From NCEH01 sp043195125 (GTDB lineage Bacteria; Pseudomonadota; Alphaproteobacteria; Rhizobiales; Xanthobacteraceae), in NCBI RefSeq assembly GCF_043195125.1, contig NZ_JBAFWR010000008.1: a stretch of 64,000 nt of DNA, one strand, 5' to 3'. The translations under genes and the position numbers were made by a program. Shown here piece by piece: positions 1 to 6,677 of the stretch. Each line of letters opens with the position of its first letter. Positions within the stretch are counted from its first letter, which is position 1. Under the pieces are notes generated by a model that made no database searches, was not told the origin of the DNA, and saw only the letters and a list, made by a program, of their open reading frames with translations.

Positions 1-176
1 CGGAAGACAAGCGCCCGCAGGATCATCTGGTGCATCTCGTCGTGCACGGCACGTTGCATCTGCTCGGCTTCGACCATGAGGACGACGCCGAGGCGGAAGA
101 GATGGAAGAAATGGAGCGTGGCATCCTGGAGGGGCTCGGCATCTCCGACCCCTATGCGTTGCCCGCGGAAACTTGA
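1..176 (+). CDS. ybeY: YbeY endoribonuclease / rRNA maturation factor, 3' end only
   Basis: The window opens inside this gene; the reading frame is set from base 3 and ends at TGA 174-176. The remaining 57 or so residues contain the YbeY metal-binding signature HGTLHLLGFDH, whose histidines hold the catalytic zinc of this single-strand-specific RNase, followed by the usual acidic tail rich in Glu and Met. YbeY acts in 16S rRNA 3' end maturation and ribosome quality control in the cytoplasm. The gene is followed 21 bases later by a CBS-domain protein and then lnt, the order commonly seen in rhizobial genomes (phoH-ybeY-corC-lnt). The identification is firm; the N-terminal two thirds lie outside the window. 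Confidence 0.93.
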   Translation, partial: EDKRPQDHLVHLVVHGTLHLLGFDHEDDAEAEEMEEMERGILEGLGISDPYALPAET

Positions 177-197
177 GGCCGACCCCAAAGGGAGACC

Positions 198-1187
198 ATG
201 TCCAACATCGACCAGTCGAGCGACCCCGCCTCAGCGGAGCCGCAGAGTTTCATCGATCGATTGCGTGCCCTCCTCGGGACGTTCCGGCCCCATGGCTCCT
301 TGCGCACCGACCTCGTCGAGGTGCTTGAGGAGGCAGGCGGAAGCTCCGGGGAGGTGAGCGAATTTTCGCCATCCGAGCGCAAGATGCTGCGCAATATCCT
401 CCATCTGAAGGAGGTCGGGATCGGCGATATCATGGTTCCGCGGTCCGAGATCGTGGCGATCCAGAAGGACGTGTCGCTCGGCGAATTGATGGTGGCCTTC
501 GCCAACGCCGCCCATTCCCGCCTCGTCGTGTTCGATGACGATCTGGACGACCCGGTCGGCATGGTCCACATCCGAGACCTTCTCTCCTTCATGACGGGTC
601 CGCTGCCGGACGGCGCGGAAGACCATCCTGCCGACAAGGAAATCGACCTTTCGAAGGTCGATCTGCGCCAATCGCTGACCGACGCCGGCCTCGTCCGGCG
701 GCTGCTTTATGTCCCGCCGTCCATGCCGGCGGTGGATCTGCTGGTGTCCATGCAGGCGGCGCGCACCCACCTCGCGCTGGTGATCGATGAATATGGCGGT
801 ACCGATGGACTGGTCTCGATCGAGGATGTGGTCGAGGAGATTGTCGGCGAGATCGAGGACGAGCATGACGACGAAGCCGCGCTGATTCAGCGCCAGGCCG
901 ACGGCAGCTTCGTCACGGATGCACGCACCCCGCTCGAGGATGTGCTCAACGTGCTGGGGGAGGACTTCGCCCCCGCCGACGTTGCAGATGAAGTGGACAC
1001 CCTCGGTGGCCTCATCGTCACTCTCGCCGCGCGGGTGCCGTCCGTGGGCGAGATCATTTCCCTGCCCGGCGGCCACAGCGTCGAAGTGCTCGATGCCGAC
1101 CCGCGCCGGGTGAAGATGCTGCGTATCATTCCGCCCGCGCACGAGGGGAACAACGTGGCAGAGGCTTCGGACGGCGAGCAGGCGTGA
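198..1187 (+). CDS. CBS-domain CorC/HlyC (TlyC-type) protein
   Basis: A 329-residue protein. It has a tandem CBS pair at about residues 80-205 (entry motif DIMVPRSEIVAI, later LVIDEYGGTDGLVSIEDVVEEIVGEI) and a C-terminal CorC_HlyC transporter-associated domain at about 225-310 (FVTDARTPLEDV onward). There is no N-terminal DUF21 membrane domain, so this is the soluble CorC-like form, often annotated hemolysin C. The family is linked to magnesium and cobalt efflux or homeostasis and binds adenine nucleotides through its CBS domains; the exact role here is inferred. A GGGAGA ribosome site precedes the ATG. Its stop codon overlaps the GTG start of lnt, so the two genes are translationally coupled. 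Confidence 0.88.
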   Translation: MSNIDQSSDPASAEPQSFIDRLRALLGTFRPHGSLRTDLVEVLEEAGGSSGEVSEFSPSERKMLRNILHLKEVGIGDIMVPRSEIVAIQKDVSLGELMVAFANAAHSRLVVFDDDLDDPVGMVHIRDLLSFMTGPLPDGAEDHPADKEIDLSKVDLRQSLTDAGLVRRLLYVPPSMPAVDLLVSMQAARTHLALVIDEYGGTDGLVSIEDVVEEIVGEIEDEHDDEAALIQRQADGSFVTDARTPLEDVLNVLGEDFAPADVADEVDTLGGLIVTLAARVPSVGEIISLPGGHSVEVLDADPRRVKMLRIIPPAHEGNNVAEASDGEQA

Positions 1188-2815
1188 CGCGCCTTGCCCT
1201 GACGCTCGACCACCTCGCCCGGAGGGTGAGCGCGCTTGAGGGGTGGCGCCGCCTTGCCGTGGCCTTTGCTGCCGGCGCGCTTGCCGCGCTCTCCACGGCG
1301 CCATTCGGCCTGTGGCCGGTGCTCGCGGTGAGCTTTCCCGTACTGGTGCTGCTGCTGGACGGAACACGGCGCGGCACGCGACGTCCCTGGCGCGTCTCGG
1401 CGGCCATCGGCTGGTGGTTCGGCTTCGGCTATTTCCTGTGCTCGCTATGGTGGATCGGTGCGGCCTTCCTGGTAGACGCCGATGTGTTCGCCTGGCTTTT
1501 GCCGGTAGCGGTGGTGTGCCTGCCAGCGGGCCTCGCCCTGTTTCCCGCCCTCGGTCTTCTTGCCGCGCGCCTCCTGTGGTCGCGCGGCCCGGCTCGCCTG
1601 TGCGCCCTTTCCGCCGGCCTCGGTGGCGCCGAATGGCTGCGCGGCCATGTGCTGACCGGCTTTCCCTGGAACACCTTCGGCTATGCCCTGGCGGAGAACC
1701 TCGCCCTGGCGCAGAGCGCGGCGCTCATCGGCATCGGCGGGCTGACATTTGTCACCATCCTCCTGCTCTCGGCGCCCGTGCTGGCATTTTCCGCAGCGAT
1801 ACGCCCGCGCCACCTGGCCTTTCTCGCTGTGGCGGTGATCGCGCTGGGTGCGATGTATGCCGGCGGCAGCCTGAGGCTTGCCCGCACCCACGTCGGCTCG
1901 GTGCCCGGCGTCAACCTGCGGGTGATGCAGCCGGCCCTGCAACAAGATGAGAAGTTCGCTTACGGTAGGCGCGAGGCGATCCTGGACGATTACCTGGCGT
2001 TGAGCGCCCAAACGAGCGCGAGATACCCCGGCGGTCTGACGGACGTCAGCTTGTTGATCTGGCCAGAATCCGCCTTTCCCTTCCTTTACGAGCGCGAACC
2101 CTGGGCGGCCCGTCGAATCGCCGAGAGCTTGCCGCGCAATCTGGTCCTGGTCACCGGCGCTGCGCGGTACGGCGCCCCGCCCGAGGGGCAGATCTCGCCC
2201 TATTTCAATTCCATCCGGGTAATCGCGGCGAACGGCACCGTTTTGCAGAGCGTCGACAAGGTTCACCTCGTCCCGTTCGGCGAGTACCTGCCGTTCCAAG
2301 CGTTTCTGGAGCGCATGGGGCTGGAGCAACTGACCCGGGTGAGGGGAGGCTTTTCGGCCGGGGACTCGCTGCGGGCGCTGAATATTCCCGGGGCGCCCCT
2401 GGCCGGCCCGCTGATCTGCTACGAGGCGATCTTTCCAGGCGCGGTCATTCCGCAAGGTCCACGCCCTGGTTTCCTGCTCAACGTGACGAATGATGCCTGG
2501 TTCGGTGAGACGCCCGGCCCCCACCAGCACTTTTTGCAGGCGCGTATTCGCGCGATCGAGGAAGGCTTGCCCCTGGTGAGGGCGGCAAATACGGGCATTT
2601 CGGCAATTATCGACCCACTGGGACGGATTGTCGCATATTTGGGATTGGACATTCGTGGCGTGGTGGATGGATACCTGCCTCAAGCCTTGGAGAATCCGCC
2701 ACCCGCTGCGCGCGCCGGTAGTTCCATCGTCCTATCCATATTTCTTCTGATTCTTATACCCGCCGTCCTCAGTGTCGAAGGCTTGCGGATCCTGCAAGCT
2801 GCACGCAAAAGTTGA
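1184..2815 (+). CDS. lnt: Apolipoprotein N-acyltransferase Lnt
   Basis: A 543-residue inner-membrane enzyme that transfers the third acyl chain from a phospholipid to the N-terminal cysteine of apolipoproteins, the last step of lipoprotein maturation. The N-terminal half carries several hydrophobic segments (about residues 20-225). The periplasmic nitrilase-like domain follows, with the complete catalytic triad: Glu295 in WPESAFP, Lys359 in VDKVHLVPFGEYLPF and Cys412 in LICYEAIF. A final hydrophobic segment lies near residue 520. Length and triad are normal for the family. The start is GTG at 1184, overlapping the preceding stop codon as GTGA, which supports both the start and an operon with ybeY and the CBS protein. 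Confidence 0.96.
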   Translation: MTRLALTLDHLARRVSALEGWRRLAVAFAAGALAALSTAPFGLWPVLAVSFPVLVLLLDGTRRGTRRPWRVSAAIGWWFGFGYFLCSLWWIGAAFLVDADVFAWLLPVAVVCLPAGLALFPALGLLAARLLWSRGPARLCALSAGLGGAEWLRGHVLTGFPWNTFGYALAENLALAQSAALIGIGGLTFVTILLLSAPVLAFSAAIRPRHLAFLAVAVIALGAMYAGGSLRLARTHVGSVPGVNLRVMQPALQQDEKFAYGRREAILDDYLALSAQTSARYPGGLTDVSLLIWPESAFPFLYEREPWAARRIAESLPRNLVLVTGAARYGAPPEGQISPYFNSIRVIAANGTVLQSVDKVHLVPFGEYLPFQAFLERMGLEQLTRVRGGFSAGDSLRALNIPGAPLAGPLICYEAIFPGAVIPQGPRPGFLLNVTNDAWFGETPGPHQHFLQARIRAIEEGLPLVRAANTGISAIIDPLGRIVAYLGLDIRGVVDGYLPQALENPPPAARAGSSIVLSIFLLILIPAVLSVEGLRILQAARKS

Positions 2816-2908
2816 TCGACGCGCCAACCATGTATGCGTATCTTCGCGCCGTCAGGGCAGCCTTCGCTATGCGAAGTGTGACACATTTCCGATCCAGCCG
2901 GAGAGAAC

Positions 2909-3331
2909 ATGGCCAAGAAGGCGCCAAATCCTATTGATAAATACGTAGGTAGCCGTGTGCGTATGCGACGCATGATGGTTGGGATGAGTCAGGAGAAGCT
3001 TGGTGAGAGCCTCGGCATCACCTTCCAGCAGATCCAGAAGTACGAAAAAGGCACGAATCGGATCGGCGCAAGCCGATTGCAGCAGATTTCCCTCGTACTC
3101 AGCGTGCCCGTCGCCTTCTTCTTCGAGGGCGCCCCATCCCTAGCCACCGACTCCGAAGGTTTCGGAGAAGCGCACTCGCCTGCCTATGTCTCGGATTTCC
3201 TCGCGACATCCGACGGCCTCGTCCTGACCCGCAATTTCATGCGCATCACCGACGCCAAGATCCGCCGTCGAATCGTGGAACTGGTGACCGCGATCGCTGG
3301 CGAGGAGGAGGCCGCGGAGCGGCCGGTCTGA
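2909..3331 (+). CDS. praR: XRE-family regulator of the PraR/PhrR type
   Basis: A 140-residue DNA-binding protein with one helix-turn-helix domain at about residues 15-70 (VRMRRMMVGMSQEKLGESLG, then FQQIQKYEKGTNRIGASRL). The C-terminal helical part resembles SinR-like and PhrR/PraR regulators. The position between lnt and metK is the conserved location of praR/phrR in rhizobia; PraR of Azorhizobium represses the reb genes and PhrR of Sinorhizobium is acid-induced (established for those species). The symbol rests on domain and synteny. A GGAGAGAAC site precedes the ATG at 2909. A perfect hairpin follows the stop codon. Confidence 0.8.
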   Translation: MAKKAPNPIDKYVGSRVRMRRMMVGMSQEKLGESLGITFQQIQKYEKGTNRIGASRLQQISLVLSVPVAFFFEGAPSLATDSEGFGEAHSPAYVSDFLATSDGLVLTRNFMRITDAKIRRRIVELVTAIAGEEEAAERPV

Positions 3332-3344
3332 TCGTGCCAGATCT

Positions 3345-3368
3345 GCGAGCCGGTCTTGACCGGCTCGC
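3345..3368. terminator. Perfect inverted repeat behind praR
   Basis: An 11-base perfect stem (GCGAGCCGGTC, two-base TT centre, GACCGGCTCGC) lies 14 bases after the praR stop and 51 bases before the metK start. It is followed only by GGGCCTTTGAC, so the U-tract is weak. It could end praR transcription or act as a stem in the metK leader. It has no visible resemblance to the SAM-II or SAM/SAH riboswitch patterns. Confidence 0.5.
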
Positions 3369-3419
3369 GGGCCTTTGACACAAGGACCGCGAGCTCCGTC
3401 GGTGGGCGAGAGGAAGCAA

Positions 3420-4610
3420 ATGTCGCGTCAATCCTATTTGTTCACCAGTGAGTCCGTGTCCGAAGGCCACCCCGACAAGGTGTGCGACCGCATCTCGGAC
3501 GAGGTCGTCGATACCTTCTTCCGCGTGTCGGAAGAGCAGGGCTTCGATCCCTCCCAGGTGCGCGTGGCGGCTGAGACGCTTGCCACCACCAACAAGGTCG
3601 TGATCGCCGGCGAGACCCGCGGCCCCTCGACCATCACCAAGGACCTGATCGCGCACAAGGCCCGCCTTGCCATCAAGGACATCGGCTACGAGCAGGACGG
3701 CTTCCATTGGGAGAAGGCCGATATCGAAGTGGTGCTGCATGCGCAGTCCGCCGACATCGCCCAGGGCGTCGACATCGACGGCAACAAGGACGAGGGCGCG
3801 GGCGACCAGGGCATCATGTTCGGCTATGCCGTGCGCGAGACCCCCGAGCTGATGCCGGCTCCCATCTTCTATGCCCACAAGATCCTGAAGACGCTCTCGG
3901 AAGCGCGCCGCTCCGGCGAGACCCGCGCCCTCGGCCCGGACGCCAAGAGCCAGGTGACCGTGCAGTATGAGAACGGCAAGCCGGTCGGCGTGACGCAGAT
4001 CGTGCTCTCCACCCAGCATCTGGACGAGCACCTCACCTCCCACGACGTGCGCTCGCTGGTCGAGCCCTACATCACCAAGGCCTTGCCGGAAGGGTGGATT
4101 TCGCCCGAGACGGTGTGGCACGTGAACCCCACCGGCAAGTTCGTGATCGGCGGACCCGATGGCGATTGCGGCCTCACCGGGCGCAAGATCATCGTGGACA
4201 CCTACGGCGGAGCGGCGCCCCATGGCGGCGGTGCCTTCTCCGGCAAGGATCCGACCAAGGTGGACCGCTCGGCCGCCTATGCCGCGCGCTATCTGGCCAA
4301 GAACGTGGTTGCCGCCGGCTTGGCCGATCGCGCGACCATCCAGCTCGCCTATGCCATCGGCGTGTCGGACCCGCTGGCGGTCTATGTGGACCTGCACGGC
4401 ACCGGCCAGGTGGAAGAAGCCAAGCTGGAGAAGATCTTGCGCGAGGTGGTGAACCTGCGTCCGCGCGGCATTCGCGAGCATCTCGGGCTCAACAAGCCGA
4501 TCTATGCCCGCACCTCCGCCTATGGCCATTTCGGCCGGGCGCCGGATGCCGATGGCGGCTTCTCCTGGGAGCGGACGGACCTTGTGGATGCGCTGAAGTC
4601 CGCGCTCTGA
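3420..4610 (+). CDS. metK: S-adenosylmethionine synthetase MetK
   Basis: A 396-residue cytoplasmic enzyme making S-adenosylmethionine from methionine and ATP. It has all family blocks: the N-terminal FTSESVSEGHPDKVCDRISD with ATP-binding residues, GDQGIMFGYA, the phosphate loop GGGAFSGKDPTKVDRSAAYAAR, and the C-terminal aromatic DGGFSWERTDL. Its length is normal. An in-frame ATG exists 45 bases upstream, but the start at 3420 is chosen because GAGAGGA stands just before it and the protein then begins MSRQSYLFTSES like its homologues. It supplies the cofactor used by the neighbouring methyltransferase TrmB. Confidence 0.97.
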   Translation: MSRQSYLFTSESVSEGHPDKVCDRISDEVVDTFFRVSEEQGFDPSQVRVAAETLATTNKVVIAGETRGPSTITKDLIAHKARLAIKDIGYEQDGFHWEKADIEVVLHAQSADIAQGVDIDGNKDEGAGDQGIMFGYAVRETPELMPAPIFYAHKILKTLSEARRSGETRALGPDAKSQVTVQYENGKPVGVTQIVLSTQHLDEHLTSHDVRSLVEPYITKALPEGWISPETVWHVNPTGKFVIGGPDGDCGLTGRKIIVDTYGGAAPHGGGAFSGKDPTKVDRSAAYAARYLAKNVVAAGLADRATIQLAYAIGVSDPLAVYVDLHGTGQVEEAKLEKILREVVNLRPRGIREHLGLNKPIYARTSAYGHFGRAPDADGGFSWERTDLVDALKSAL

Positions 4611-4626
4611 GGTTTCACGTGAAACA
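4611..4626. other. parS-like ParB-binding site
   Basis: The 16 bases GGTTTCACGTGAAACA match the widely conserved chromosomal parS consensus TGTTTCACGTGAAACA at 15 of 16 positions, including the full 14-base palindrome GTTTCACGTGAAAC at 4612-4625. The site begins directly after the metK stop codon. parS sites load ParB for chromosome segregation and normally cluster near the replication origin. I see no other copy in the window; other CACGTG words lack the flanking arms. Function is inferred from the match. Confidence 0.78.
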
Positions 4627-4634
4627 TTTTCGGT

Positions 4635-4676
4635 CGGCAGGCGGGGCGCTTTTCCCGCCTGCCGAACGCGTTTTTT
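4635..4676 (+). terminator. Rho-independent-type terminator of metK
   Basis: A perfect 11-base stem (CGGCAGGCGGG with CCCGCCTGCCG) closes an 8-base loop; six unpaired bases (AACGCG) separate it from a run of six T at 4671-4676. It lies nine bases downstream of the parS-like palindrome. It probably ends the metK transcript, which would give trmB its own promoter. Confidence 0.65.
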
Positions 4677-4805
4677 CGGCACGTTTCGGCATGATCTCCG
4701 TCGGGTTTCTGGCCTTTTCTGCGTGAATTCGGCCGAATCTTTTTCCCGAACTTCGGCGCGGGGGTAAAATCCTGCCGCACCACCGCCGGTTTCAGAACGA
4801 AGACC

Positions 4806-5501
4806 ATGATTGCCGATTATGACGAGAAGGGCGCCTTCTACGGGAGGCGGGTGGGCAAGCCGCTGCGGCCCAACCAGGCGGCGGCCCTGCGCGATGTTCT
4901 TCCGCGCTATCTGATCGACCTCGATACCATCGCCCCCGATATGTGCCTGCGCGATCTGTTCGCGGGCGCGGTGGATGAGGTGCGGCTGGAGATCGGCTTC
5001 GGCGGCGGCGAGCATCTGCTGGCCCGGGCGGCCGAGGCGCCGCGCACCGGCTTCATCGGCGTGGAGCCCTTTCTCAACGGCATGGTGAAGGCGGTGACGG
5101 TGCTGGAGGCGGCGCCGCGCGCCAATGTGCGCCTGTTCGATCGCGACGCGGCGCTGCTGCTGGCGCGCGTGGGGGAAGGATCACTCGCCGGCGCGAGCCT
5201 GCTTTATCCCGACCCCTGGCCCAAGCGCCGCCACTGGAAGCGCCGCTTCGTGCGCGCCGACAATCTGGACCTTCTGGCCCGCGCGCTCCCGCCGGGCGGC
5301 ACCTTCCGCTTCGCCAGCGACGTGCCGGATTATGTGGACTGGACCCTGCGCGAGATCCGCGCCCACGGCGCCTTCACCTGGCCCGCCCGCACGGCGGACG
5401 ATTGGCGCAAGCCCTACACCGGCTGGCCCGGCACCCGCTACGAGGCCAAGGCGCTTAGGGAAGGGCGCGTGCCGACGTATCTGGAGTTTGTGCGGGGGTA
5501 G
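4806..5501 (+). CDS. trmB: tRNA (guanine-N7-)-methyltransferase TrmB
   Basis: A 231-residue enzyme that methylates G46 in the variable loop of tRNA using S-adenosylmethionine. The SAM-binding loop is EIGFGGGEHLL (about residues 60-70), followed by FIGVEPFLNGMVKA. The catalytic and tRNA-binding block LLYPDPWPKRRHWKRRF is intact, as is the C-terminal TRYEAKALREGRVPTYLEF characteristic of the family. The last 130 or so bases of this gene recur as a decayed copy at 6403-6531, so trmB is the likely insertion target of the cassette that follows. Confidence 0.95.
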   Translation: MIADYDEKGAFYGRRVGKPLRPNQAAALRDVLPRYLIDLDTIAPDMCLRDLFAGAVDEVRLEIGFGGGEHLLARAAEAPRTGFIGVEPFLNGMVKAVTVLEAAPRANVRLFDRDAALLLARVGEGSLAGASLLYPDPWPKRRHWKRRFVRADNLDLLARALPPGGTFRFASDVPDYVDWTLREIRAHGAFTWPARTADDWRKPYTGWPGTRYEAKALREGRVPTYLEFVRG

Positions 5502-5528
5502 GGGGGCTTTTGCGCTCGCTTATGTGCA

Positions 5529-5556
5529 TTGACCTGCAACCGGGAGCGCATAAATT
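5529..5556 (+). promoter_or_regulatory. Candidate sigma70-type promoter of the small-gene cassette
   Basis: TTGACC at 5529-5534 and TAAATT at 5551-5556 are separated by 16 bases. This is a good match to the -35/-10 pattern and is placed to drive the two genes at 5603 and 5783. The region is distinctly more AT-rich than the surrounding coding DNA. Confidence 0.5.
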
Positions 5557-5564
5557 GTGTTCAC

Positions 5565-5580
5565 GAATGTGCTCACATTC
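5565..5580. promoter_or_regulatory. Inverted repeat overlapping the expected transcription start (possible operator)
   Basis: GAATGTG and CACATTC form a perfect 7-base inverted repeat around a CT centre. It begins 9 bases after the candidate -10 box and ends 22 bases before the ATG at 5603. This is where an autoregulating antitoxin or repressor would bind. No protein is known to bind it; the role is inferred from position. Confidence 0.45.
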
Positions 5581-5602
5581 GCGCTGAGACCCAGGTGCCG
5601 TG

Positions 5603-5782
5603 ATGACCGAGCATGATCTCAAGGAATTTCTCGACGCGATGAAGCGCGTGCGGGCGGAGCATGCCACCACCCCCAAGAAGGCGCGCAAATTCCTGATGAA
5701 GGAAGGCGTGGTCGATAAAGACGGCGAGCTGACGGGTCATTATGCCCGCAAGAACCGGCTCCGCCGCAAGAGCGCCGCCTGA
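5603..5782 (+). CDS. Small basic protein, possible antitoxin or partner of the downstream ART-like protein
   Basis: A 59-residue, Lys/Arg-rich, probably helical protein beginning MTEHDLKEFLDAMKRVRAE, with a central KKARKFLMKEGVVDKDGEL stretch and a very basic tail (HYARKNRLRRKSAA). ATG 5603 is preferred over GTG 5600 because AGG stands at a suitable distance. The stop codon abuts the GTG of the next gene, so the two are almost certainly co-translated. I recall small proteins of this type preceding LGHGIYFWE-type proteins in other bacteria, but I know of no tested function. Antitoxin is a hypothesis from size, order and the upstream inverted repeat. Confidence 0.6.
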   Translation: MTEHDLKEFLDAMKRVRAEHATTPKKARKFLMKEGVVDKDGELTGHYARKNRLRRKSAA

Positions 5783-6361
5783 GTGCATCGGCTGAATACC
5801 TCTTTTGTGCTGGGGTATCACGGCTGCGAACAAGCTGTCGCGGATCAGCTTCTTGCGGGTAATCCCTTTACGCCCAGCACGAATGCTTATGACTGGCTCG
5901 GACACGGCATTTATTTCTGGGAATCCAATCCCCAGCGCGGGCTGGAATTCGCCCGCGAGCGGCCGGGCCGCGCCTCCGCCGCGAGCGCGCCAGCCGTGGT
6001 GGGTGCTGTGATCGACCTCGGCTATTGCCTGGATCTTCAGTCTTCGACGGGCATCGCGGCCATTTCCGCCGCCTACGGGGATTATCTCGACTATTCGGAG
6101 CGCTCGGGCAGCAAGGTGCCGCAGAACAGAGGCGGCGAGGATTCGCTGATGCGGGACCTGGATTGCGCCGTTCTCAACCATCTTCATGCCGTGCGCGCGG
6201 CAGGCAAGCTTGAGCCCTTCGATACGGTGCGGGCGGTGTTTCTGGAGGGCAAGCCGCTCTATCCCAAATCCGGCTTTCGCGAGAAAACCCACATCCAGCT
6301 TTGCGTGCGAAATCCTAGCTGCATCAAAGGAGTTTTCCGGGTGGGAGTGGCTTGGGCTTAA
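5783..6361 (+). CDS. Putative ADP-ribosyltransferase-like (PARP-type H-Y motif) protein, possible toxin
   Basis: A 192-residue protein starting at GTG 5783, immediately after the upstream stop codon. GYHGCEQAVADQLLAG at residues 11-26 and DWLGHGIYFWESN at 38-50 resemble the first two signature blocks of H-Y-E ADP-ribosyltransferases (His13 of the HG motif, Tyr44 of the GIYF motif). A C-terminal block, FREKTHIQLCVRN, could supply the later strand with the third residue, but I cannot assign that residue with certainty. No signal peptide or membrane segment is visible, so action inside the cell is likely. Close linkage to a small basic protein and bracketing by trmB 3' copies suggest a toxin-antitoxin-like cassette. 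The ART fold is inferred from motifs, not demonstrated. Confidence 0.6.
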   Translation: MHRLNTSFVLGYHGCEQAVADQLLAGNPFTPSTNAYDWLGHGIYFWESNPQRGLEFARERPGRASAASAPAVVGAVIDLGYCLDLQSSTGIAAISAAYGDYLDYSERSGSKVPQNRGGEDSLMRDLDCAVLNHLHAVRAAGKLEPFDTVRAVFLEGKPLYPKSGFREKTHIQLCVRNPSCIKGVFRVGVAWA

Positions 6362-6677
6362 GGGCAAGGGTGCGACCGCTGGCTTGCGCAATCTACACTT
6401 CCGGCGCCTTCACGTGGACCGCTCGCGCAGCGGACGATTGCGGAAGTCCTATGAAGACTGGCGGGCATAGGCTACGAGCCAAAAGCGCTTAGGGTCGGAG
6501 GGGCGCCGACCTACCTCGGTTTGCTTTGGGCGAATCTCTTTATTTTTGCACGCTATTACGAGGGCGGTAATGCACCTCCCTACCGCATCGCGATCACGAT
6601 CATGATTTTACTGGATGGACGGATATAGGGATATGATACAAACTTATTCCCTTAGAGCTCTGTCCGGAAATTAAAAG
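6362..6677. other. 316-base gap holding the trmB remnant and an AT-rich leader
   Basis: Apart from the trmB-like remnant, no gene is visible. The last 140 bases become strongly AT-rich, in contrast to the remnant, and probably carry the promoter of the next gene; GATATGATAC near 6630-6640 is a possible -10 region, but I cannot pair it convincingly with a -35 box. Confidence 0.4.
6403..6531 (+). pseudogene. Decayed duplicate of the trmB 3' end
   Basis: These bases align almost without gaps to 5367-5495 inside trmB (offset 1,036 falling to 1,034). Shared blocks include GGCGCCTTCAC at the start, GCGGACGATTG, CTACGAG, GCGCTTAGGG and GCCGAC near the end. Substitutions and two missing bases destroy the frame, and a TAG interrupts it. 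It is best read as the displaced original gene end left after an element carrying a replacement 3' end inserted into trmB, or as the remnant of a tandem duplication. It marks the right edge of the inserted cassette. Confidence 0.8.

Noticed and set aside
3332..3419. Possible SAM riboswitch before metK
   Set aside because: Only a simple perfect hairpin is present; I see none of the conserved loop sequences of SAM-II, SAM-V or SAM/SAH riboswitches.
6410..6416. Other CACGTG words (for example near 6411, 7083, 29133 and 35741) as extra parS sites
   Set aside because: They lack the GTTT and AAAC arms needed for ParB binding.
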